Both the position numbers and the translations under genes were made by a program. A DNA stretch of 12,984 nucleotides, from positions 1 through 12,984 of the forward strand of contig JAXDLT010000195.1 in the NCBI GenBank assembly GCA_034666465.1, written 5' to 3'. Source of the DNA: CF-96 sp028287605 (lineage in GTDB: Bacteria; Chloroflexota; Dormibacteria; Aeolococcales; Aeolococcaceae). The notes below the pieces were generated by a model. It was given only the letters and a program-made list of their open reading frames with translations, ran no database searches and was not told where the DNA came from. Shown one piece after another: positions 6,344-11,065 of this stretch; the first letter of the stretch is position 1, and every line of letters starts with the position of its first letter.

Positions 6344-6380
6344 GGGCGGTATCCCTCCGTCCGGGAGGTGGCGTCCGCCC
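6344..6380 (-). terminator. Nested hairpin after HspR-like copy 2
   Basis: GGGCGG (6344-6349) pairs with CCGCCC (6375-6380), and inside it CCTCC (6354-6358) pairs with GGAGG (6364-6368). It starts 7 nt past the copy 2 stop on the minus strand and precedes the response-regulator promoter. No U-run follows; termination or attenuation are both possible. Confidence 0.35.
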
Positions 6381-6387
6381 CGCAGGC

Positions 6388-6714
6388 CTAGAGGTGCACC
6401 TCGCTCACGTCGATGCCGTCGAGGTGGGTCGGCCGCTCGATGTCGTGCTCGTCGAGCAGGCGCAGGCACTGGATGACGTACCGCGCCCCGTTGAGGTTGA
6501 GCCCATGCTGCCGGGTGAGACGCTGGATGGCCTGGAGGGCGAGGATGTCGCGCTGCGAGTAGCGGCGGCGGTTGGTGCTCGTCCGGTGCGGCACGATCAG
6601 GTTGAGATGCTCGTACATCATCAGCGTCCGCGGATGGGTCTCGAGGATCTCCGAGGCCACGCTGATCGTGTAGATGGGCTTGTCCAGGCCGACCGGCGCC
6701 TGAGCGACGCTCAC
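6388..6714 (-). CDS. HspR-like MerR-family transcriptional regulator (copy 2)
   Basis: This 108-residue paralogue of the regulator at 5482-5835 shares an unbroken identical block from LDKPIYTISV through LMMYE. It then diverges gradually (NLIVPHRTSTNRRRYSQRDI, GLNLNGARYV). It has the same HspR-type winged helix and a similar short acidic tail, here IDVSEVHL, but a single cysteine (Cys82, in VIQCLRLL) not found in copy 1. Two GTG codons lie in a row; I choose the one at 6714 because GGAGGA is then 6 nt upstream, whereas the GTG at 6717 leaves only 3 nt. It is separated from the response regulator gene by 166 bp holding a hairpin and a promoter, so it is probably its own unit. Function is inferred from the family only. 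Confidence 0.87.
   Translation of the reverse strand: MSVAQAPVGLDKPIYTISVASEILETHPRTLMMYEHLNLIVPHRTSTNRRRYSQRDILALQAIQRLTRQHGLNLNGARYVIQCLRLLDEHDIERPTHLDGIDVSEVHL
6610..6688. repeat. Direct repeat unit 2 (inside HspR-like copy 2)
   Basis: This is the partner of 5704-5782, with four differences in 79 bases. It reflects a recent duplication or ongoing gene conversion of the MerR DNA-binding segment, because the rest of the two genes has diverged much more. Confidence 0.9.
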
Positions 6715-6793
6715 CACTGCTCCTCCGGCCGGTCCGCCGAGCACGTGCTGCCGACCGGGATCATCCGATCCGTCCCGGCGACCGGTTGGTGTG

Positions 6794-6799
6794 AGTATA
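6794..6799 (-). promoter_or_regulatory. -10 box for HspR-like copy 2
   Basis: TATACT on the minus strand would start transcription near 6787, giving a leader of about 70 nt before the GTG at 6714. The hexamer is identical to the -10 boxes at 2061 and 6273. I see no good -35 box at 16-18 bp, so it may need an activator or an extended -10 context. Confidence 0.4.
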
Positions 6800-6999
6800 C
6801 GGGTCTCAGGAGAGAGTGCCCCATCCCTGTTGCGAGTCACCCCTGCGGAAGGAGGGGGAACGTCGGCGGCCGGAGCCACCGGGCCGTAACCCAGGCCGGG
6901 CGCCTGCCGTTTGAAGCCACGTCGGAGGCACGGACGCCGCTTCGCGACCGAGGGTCCAGACGCAGACCCGTCCTCGCGACGTTCACAGGAGGAGTGCGA
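6800..6999 (+). other. Gene-free 200-bp leader of the small membrane protein gene
   Basis: No reading frame here has a ribosome site. The DNA is rich in GC tracts that can pair; one clear hairpin is GGGTC (about 6950) with GACCC about 8 nt later. It ends in the ribosome site GGAGG at 6988-6992. No plus-strand promoter stands out, and no riboswitch class fits well. It may be a structured 5' leader or simply spacer between divergent genes. Confidence 0.3.
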
Positions 7000-7167
7000 A
7001 TGATCCAGCCCGATGGGCGGGCCTCGCTGGCGACCCGCGAGCGCTACCTGAAGCGTCGACGCGCCGGTCGTTTCGGCGATCGGGGTGTGGTCGCGCTCTG
7101 GCTGGGTTTCGGTGCCCTGGTGTCGTGGCTCGCCATCGCGGGGCTCGCGGGCCTGTCCTCCCACTGA
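7000..7167 (+). CDS. Small single-helix membrane protein (55 residues)
   Basis: The ATG at 7000 is preceded by GGAGG with 7 nt spacing, the best ribosome site in this part of the window. It lies inside a much longer open frame whose earlier part is not coding. The protein has a strongly basic head (residues 1-28, with LKRRRAGRFGDR) and one membrane helix at about 29-51 (VVALWLGFGALVSWLAIAGL), then stops at GLSSH. By the positive-inside rule the head is cytoplasmic. I recognise no family. The head could contact DNA, RNA or phospholipid, or the protein could be a small regulator of a membrane complex. It converges on otsB with an 18-bp gap and shares a terminator hairpin with it. Confidence 0.7.
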   Translation: MIQPDGRASLATRERYLKRRRAGRFGDRGVVALWLGFGALVSWLAIAGLAGLSSH

Positions 7168-7174
7168 GCGCCTG

Positions 7175-7196
7175 AACCCCCGGCCTCAGGCCGGTT
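7175..7196. terminator. Bidirectional terminator hairpin between the small protein gene and otsB
   Basis: CCGGCC (7180-7185) pairs perfectly with GGCCGG (7189-7194) around the loop TCA. Read on the minus strand that loop is the TGA stop of otsB. Outside the stem AA (7175-7176) can pair with TT (7195-7196) across a C-rich bulge. The site begins 8 nt after the small gene's stop. Confidence 0.5.
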
Positions 7197-8049
7197 CGCG
7201 GCGGCGCAGCCCCTCCACGAGAAGCTCCAGCGCCTCCGCCCATGCCCAGGGGCCGTCCACGGTGTGGGCTGTCGCCTCGAGCACCTCCTCGGGGGTCTCG
7301 GCGTCCGCGATGGCCACGGCGGTGCCCAGCGGGCCCGCCGAGCGGGCCACCCGGAGCATGGGGACGTCGCCCCCGTCGTCCCCGGCGGCGCAGAGTGCCG
7401 CCGCCTCCCACCCCGCGGCGCGGAGGTCGGCGACCGCGCTTCCCTTGTCCCGGGCCAGGGGCACCCGCACCTCGGCGGCGCGCTTGCCGGTGGTGACCGC
7501 CAGCCCCCAGGCCGCGGCCACGTCCCGAGCCAGCTCCAGCGCCTGCGTCGCGATGGCCGCCGACCCCACGCCGCGGGTGTGGAGGACGGCCGCGCAGCGC
7601 TTCCGCTCCAGCCGCACCCCGGGCAGCCGGCCGCGCTCCAGGGCGGCCTCCAGCCCGGCGGTGGCGGAGGCGAGGGCGGGCAGCCACGCCTCCACCCCCT
7701 CCTCCAGCTCCAGCCCCGCCACCGACCAGCGCTCCAGCCCGAGGTTCCCCGAGGCCACCCCCTCGGGGCCGAGCTCGAGGCGGCGGGCGACGTCGTCGCT
7801 GTCGCGGCCGGTGACCACCGCCAGGCCCACCGGGCAGCGTGCCCCCACCCCGTCGCGGGCGCCCCGGCGGGTGAGCCAGGCCACCGCCGCCATCGCCCGG
7901 GGCAGCGCCCGGGCGTCGTCCGGGCGGCGGACGATGGGGGCCAGCGAGCCGTCGAAGTCGGTGCACACCAGCAGGCCGCCGGCGGCGACGGCACCCTGGA
8001 CCAGCGCCGCGGCGAGGCGGTCGGGAGAGGTGGTGCCGGCACGGGCCAT
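7186..8049 (-). CDS. otsB: Trehalose-6-phosphate phosphatase
   Basis: This 287-residue cytoplasmic HAD-superfamily enzyme removes phosphate from trehalose 6-phosphate, the last step of OtsA-OtsB trehalose synthesis. HAD motif I is CTDFDGSLAPI, with nucleophile Asp31 and acid/base Asp33. Motif II is VVTGR (Thr80). GNLGLE at 101-106 stands where the family has its GxHG-E segment. The conserved Lys is Lys202 in RDKGSAV, and motif IV is GDDGGD with Asp224, Asp225 and Asp228 for magnesium. Length and motif spacing are normal for the family. I start at the ATG at 8049, 5 bp after the otsA stop; the frame is open far upstream but that part lies across otsA. There is no clear ribosome site, so translation probably depends on coupling to otsA. 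Confidence 0.93.
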   Translation of the reverse strand: MARAGTTSPDRLAAALVQGAVAAGGLLVCTDFDGSLAPIVRRPDDARALPRAMAAVAWLTRRGARDGVGARCPVGLAVVTGRDSDDVARRLELGPEGVASGNLGLERWSVAGLELEEGVEAWLPALASATAGLEAALERGRLPGVRLERKRCAAVLHTRGVGSAAIATQALELARDVAAAWGLAVTTGKRAAEVRVPLARDKGSAVADLRAAGWEAAALCAAGDDGGDVPMLRVARSAGPLGTAVAIADAETPEEVLEATAHTVDGPWAWAEALELLVEGLRRREPA

Positions 8050-8054
8050 GGTGC

Positions 8055-9578
8055 TCAGGCGATGAGCTCGCGCAGGTCCTGGAGCTGGGACGTGATCCAG
8101 CGCGTGATGTCGTTCGCCCGCACCGTCTCGCGGATGCGCTCGCCGCGGGCGATGCGCTCGGACTCGTCCATGCGCAGGCTGAGGTAGAGCGCCTCGGCGG
8201 TCTCGTCGACATCGAACGGGTTGACCGTCACGGCCAGCTCGCCGAGCTCCTCGTGTGAACCGGCGTTCTCGCTCAGCACCAGCACGCCGTTGCGCCGGTT
8301 GCAGAGGATCCCCTCCTTTGCGACCAGGTTCATGCCGTCGTAGATGGGGTTGACGAGGAGCACGTCGAAGGACTTGTAGGCCGCCACCGCCTTGTGGAAG
8401 TTGTTCTCGATCTCGAGACGGATGGGCATCCAGCCGCGGCGCCCGAAGCGGCGGTTGATCCGCGCGCAGACCCCGACGATGCTGCCCAGGTACGCGCGGT
8501 AGTCGTCGATGTCCTGGCGCGACTCCTGGAGCAGCGCCCAGAACTGGACCCGCTCGTGGAGCTCGGGGTGGGCCTCGAGCATCCGCTCGTAGGCGATGAA
8601 GCCGCGCACCACGTTCTTCGAGAGGTCGGTGCGGTCGACGCGCAGGATGAGATGGTCGGGGCGCCAGGCGGCGATCCGCTCCTCCTCCGCGAGCACCGCG
8701 GGATGCTCGAGCAGGGCCTCGAACTCGCCGACGTCGATGCTGATCGGGTAGCTGCGCACCCAGATGGCGCGCCCCTCGTGGAAGACGGTGCGCTCGCGGT
8801 GGTCGACGGCGAGGCCGAGGTTCTCCTCGCAGGTGAGCAGGAAGTTGCGCACGTCGCGCGAGGTCTGGAAGCCGATGATGTCGTTGCCGAGGATGCCCAG
8901 GGTGATGCCGTCGCGGATGCGCCGGGGGAGGATCTTCCAGTACTGCGGGGTCGGCCAGGGGATGTGGACGAACTGCTGCAGGCGCACCCGCGGCAGCGCG
9001 GCGCGCACCATCTGGGGCACGCAGTACAGCTGGTAGTCCTGCACCAGCACCAGCAGCGGCACCTCCGCGCGCCGTCCCTCCTCCACCACCCGCTCGGCGA
9101 AGAGCCGGTTCACGTGCTGGTAGCCGTCGCGCCAGGCCCGCTCGGTGGTGGCGTCGACGATCGGCTCGCGGCTGAGGTCCCAGAGGTAGTGCTGGATGAA
9201 CCACAGCAGCGGGTTGCTGAAGACGCTGTAGTAGAGGTCGTAGGCCCCGGGGTCGGCGTCGACGAAGGCGACCCGGTAGGAGGTGTCGTCCTCGGTGGTG
9301 AGGCGCACGGTGCCGTCCTTGCCGGCGCGGCCGGCGAGGATGCGGTCCTCGTCGGTGCGCGCCGCCGCCACCCACACCGCGTCGGTGGCCACGGCGAGCG
9401 AGCCCATCGCGGTGACCAGCCCGCCCGCACCCCGGACGAGGCGCTCCTCGGTGCCGCGGAAGGGGTCGGCGCGCTGCAGGGTGAGCGGTGCGCGGTTGGC
9501 GACGATCACCGGCTGCACGTGGCGCAGCAGGCGCCGGGTGTAGGCCTCGATGGCGCGCAGCGTACGTCCTCCCGGCAC
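8055..9578 (-). CDS. otsA: Trehalose-6-phosphate synthase (GT20)
   Basis: This 507-residue enzyme joins UDP-glucose (or another NDP-glucose) and glucose 6-phosphate into trehalose 6-phosphate, for osmotic, heat and drying protection. GT20 marks are VIVANRAPL at 24-32, the GAGGLVTAM loop at 50-58, HIPWPTP at 205-211, and VDRTDLSKN at 314-322, in which Arg316 and Lys321 match the donor-phosphate ligands. DGMNLVAKE is at 414-422. The usual HDYHL motif reads QDYQL (180-184): the Asp is kept, both His are Gln. Length is near that of classic OtsA. I use the GTG at 9578, with GAGGGG about 9 nt upstream. The first gene of an otsA-otsB pair, it is transcribed away from the SRPBCC gene, and a possible promoter begins 24 bp upstream. 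Confidence 0.93.
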   Translation of the reverse strand: MPGGRTLRAIEAYTRRLLRHVQPVIVANRAPLTLQRADPFRGTEERLVRGAGGLVTAMGSLAVATDAVWVAAARTDEDRILAGRAGKDGTVRLTTEDDTSYRVAFVDADPGAYDLYYSVFSNPLLWFIQHYLWDLSREPIVDATTERAWRDGYQHVNRLFAERVVEEGRRAEVPLLVLVQDYQLYCVPQMVRAALPRVRLQQFVHIPWPTPQYWKILPRRIRDGITLGILGNDIIGFQTSRDVRNFLLTCEENLGLAVDHRERTVFHEGRAIWVRSYPISIDVGEFEALLEHPAVLAEEERIAAWRPDHLILRVDRTDLSKNVVRGFIAYERMLEAHPELHERVQFWALLQESRQDIDDYRAYLGSIVGVCARINRRFGRRGWMPIRLEIENNFHKAVAAYKSFDVLLVNPIYDGMNLVAKEGILCNRRNGVLVLSENAGSHEELGELAVTVNPFDVDETAEALYLSLRMDESERIARGERIRETVRANDITRWITSQLQDLRELIA

Positions 9579-9599
9579 CGGCGGTGGCCCCTCGCCGAT

Positions 9600-9650
9600 C
9601 CATGCTAGTGGAGCCGGACGCTGGCGCGCCTCCGGCGCCCTGTAGCATGG
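9600..9650. promoter_or_regulatory. Symmetrical divergent promoters of otsA and the SRPBCC gene
   Basis: The 8-base arms CCATGCTA (9600-9607) and TAGCATGG (9643-9650) are exact inverted copies 35 bp apart. Each arm holds TAGCAT as a possible -10 box, one facing otsA and one facing the SRPBCC gene. GGCGCGCC (9623-9630), itself a palindrome, sits near the middle. The otsA start would lie about 17 nt before its GTG. The other would fall about at the GTG at 9656, giving a leaderless mRNA. The -35 boxes are weak (CTGGCG at 9621-9626 for the plus direction). Confidence 0.45.
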
Positions 9651-10480
9651 CGGGGGTGCGTGTCGAAGCCAGCGCGGACGCCGGCGTCCGCCCCGCCGAC
9701 CTGTTCGCGGTCGCCGCGGACCTTCGCAACCTCCCGGCGTGGTGGATCGAGCATCTCAGCGCCGAGGTCGAGGTGCCCGCGCCGCGGCTCCGCGACAGCG
9801 TCTACCGGGTGCGCTACCGCCTCCCCGGAGGCCTGGTGATCAGCGCGCTCTGCACCGTGGTGGCGGCACGCGCCGGCCGCTCGTTCACCTACGTGTGGGA
9901 GGGCGGGGGGATGCGCATGGCGGTGGGCCAGAGCTTCACCGCCCACGGCGACGGCGCCCGCACCCGGCTGATCGCGGAGCTCGGCACCGACCGGCGGCTG
10001 ACCCCGGTGGGGTCGGTGGTCACCCGGCTGATCGGCCGCGGCCTGGTCGCCGAGCTGGAGCGGGCCCTGGTCACCCTGACCGAGCTGGCGGCGGCACGGG
10101 CGGTGGTGCGCCGGGCCCCGCTGGGGGGCGGCGCCGAGCGGCGAGCGCCCGGCGGCCGCCCCGCGGTGTCGGTCCTACGCGCTACGCCGGCCCCGGCCCG
10201 TGGTCCGGCGGGTGCCGGTGGTGCCGGTGGTGGCAGCCGCGACCCGGCGGGCGCCGGTGGCGGCGCGCCGCGTGGCCGTCGTGGCGGCCCTGCGGACGCC
10301 GGCCGTGGTGCTGGTGGTGCGGCGGGTCCGGCGCGCGGGCGGCGCCGTCTCCTTCTCGATCCGCTCGAGGACCCGGGCGCCGCCGGCGGCGGGACGGTGC
10401 ACGAGCAGAAGAAGGTTGCGCGCCGCCACCCCGGTGACGTCGGAGCGCCCCGCGCGGGTGCGGAGCGCCCGGAGGCCTGA
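9647..10480 (+). CDS. SRPBCC/polyketide-cyclase-like protein, doubtful C-terminal half
   Basis: Residues 1 to about 145 form a START/SRPBCC-type fold, seen as V-V-A-A for the first strand, a helix with PADLFAVAADLRNLPAWW (the usual P---VW--V-D---W position), alternating beta strands, and a long C-terminal helix (VAELERALVTLTELAAA). Such proteins bind hydrophobic ligands in a cavity; the ligand is unknown. The ATG at 9647 lies inside the possible -10 box, so the GTG at 9656 is an alternative, leaderless start. After about residue 150 the frame becomes Arg/Gly/Ala-rich and from 10175 to 10480 runs antisense to the convergent gene. There its third codon positions lose the usual G/C bias (many GGT and CGT), so the tail is probably not selected as protein. 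The true end may be a lost stop. Confidence 0.7.
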   Translation: MAGVRVEASADAGVRPADLFAVAADLRNLPAWWIEHLSAEVEVPAPRLRDSVYRVRYRLPGGLVISALCTVVAARAGRSFTYVWEGGGMRMAVGQSFTAHGDGARTRLIAELGTDRRLTPVGSVVTRLIGRGLVAELERALVTLTELAAARAVVRRAPLGGGAERRAPGGRPAVSVLRATPAPARGPAGAGGAGGGSRDPAGAGGGAPRGRRGGPADAGRGAGGAAGPARGRRRLLLDPLEDPGAAGGGTVHEQKKVARRHPGDVGAPRAGAERPEA

Positions 10481-10687
10481 GAAGAGCACTCGCTCGGGCA
10501 GGGTGACCAGCTCGGTCGCGGCGGTCTCGACGTTGCCGGCGACCTTGGCGTTGATCCGGCTGCCGCGGCGGCGGGCGGCCTTCTGGTCGCTGACCGCGTC
10601 GAGGGCCAGGCTGGCGCCGCCGACGGCGGCGTCGAGAGCGCGCTCGGAGAGACGCGTCACGGTGCCGATGGCAGGAGTGTCGGTCAT
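10175..10687 (-). CDS. Phasin-like helical protein with a basic Arg/Thr/Ala tail
   Basis: In this 170-residue protein, residues 10-112 look like long amphipathic helices (RLSERALDAAVGGASLAL, NVETAATELVTLPERVLF, NLLLLVHRPAAGGARVLERI) without a membrane segment, reminiscent of phasins. Residues 117-170 are almost only Arg, Thr, Ala and Gly, in short RRAATTATRRAA-type repeats, reminiscent of histone H1-like tails. PhaF of Pseudomonas joins a phasin domain to such a tail and binds both granules and DNA; similarity here is in layout only, and no PHA gene is nearby. The ATG at 10687 has GAGGT 7 nt upstream. Codon third positions are nearly all G/C to the last codon, so this strand is the coding one in the overlap with the SRPBCC frame. 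It has a strong promoter at 10797-10826. Confidence 0.75.
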   Translation of the reverse strand: MTDTPAIGTVTRLSERALDAAVGGASLALDAVSDQKAARRRGSRINAKVAGNVETAATELVTLPERVLFSGLRALRTRAGRSDVTGVAARNLLLLVHRPAAGGARVLERIEKETAPPARRTRRTTSTTAGVRRAATTATRRAATGARRVAAATTGTTGTRRTTGRGRRSA

Positions 10688-10796
10688 GTCGAAGACCTCG
10701 AATGTGGGGCCCCCTGTCGCGCCGGTCCCACCCGGGCGGGGTGGAGGAGCTGCGGTGCAGCCCGGCGCCGGGGCGCCTCGGGTGATGCTCGACTCG

Positions 10797-10826
10797 AATA
10801 TACGCGCTGCGTCATAACTGCGTCAA
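10797..10826 (-). promoter_or_regulatory. Strong sigma-70-type promoter with tandem GACGCAG repeats
   Basis: On the minus strand TTGACG (10826-10821), an 18-bp spacer and TATATT (10802-10797) form the best promoter in the window, each hexamer with five of six consensus bases. Transcription would start near 10790 and read the phasin-like gene after a leader of about 103 nt. Two copies of GACGCAG (10824-10818 and 10813-10807), 11 bp apart start to start, overlap the -35 box and spacer, an arrangement typical of a repressor or activator binding on one face of the helix. Confidence 0.75.
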
Positions 10827-10944
10827 GACGACCCGGAGGCGGGCCTGCCTGCTCGGCGATTCGCGCAAGGAACGACGGGGGTCGGACGTCACATGCGCAT
10901 GCCCGCCGCTCTCCAGGCGCCGCGGGAGGTGAGGGGGAACCACC

Positions 10945-10960
10945 CCGCGACCGGTCGCGG
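10945..10960. promoter_or_regulatory. Perfect 16-bp palindrome, candidate operator
   Basis: CCGCGACC-GGTCGCGG is perfectly self-complementary and lies 18 bp upstream of the -35 box of the CpaE-like gene. A homodimeric regulator site is the simplest reading. A shorter palindrome, CATGCGCATG, lies at 10892-10901. The rest of 10688-11065 shows no coding signal. Confidence 0.4.
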
Positions 10961-10978
10961 CGGACCAGCCGGTGCGGC

Positions 10979-11007
10979 TTGCGCCCCCGGCGGGCCCGTG
11001 CTAGTGT
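10979..11007 (+). promoter_or_regulatory. Promoter of the pilus ATPase genes
   Basis: TTGCGC (10979-10984), a 17-bp spacer and TAGTGT (11002-11007) make a plausible high-GC-type promoter. The start would be near 11014, giving a leader of about 52 nt that ends in the ribosome site GGAGGG (11051-11056) of the CpaE-like gene. Confidence 0.5.
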
Positions 11008-11065
11008 CGCGGCAGAACCACGAACGTGTTTGTGTTTTCCGCCGCCCTCCGGAGGGAGCCGCCCC

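Noticed and set aside
6844..6912. Stretch with GGAAGG, GGAGCCAC and a CAGG...CCTGCCG ending, resembling parts of a cobalamin riboswitch
   Set aside because: The elements are in the wrong order and spacing, the core B12-box is incomplete, and the downstream gene has no cobalamin link. An Infernal search with the Cobalamin model would decide it.
8050..9729. Long minus-strand open frame continuing upstream of otsB for more than 1.6 kb
   Set aside because: It shadows otsA in another frame, has Arg/His/Pro-rich shadow composition, and otsB motifs begin only after 8049.
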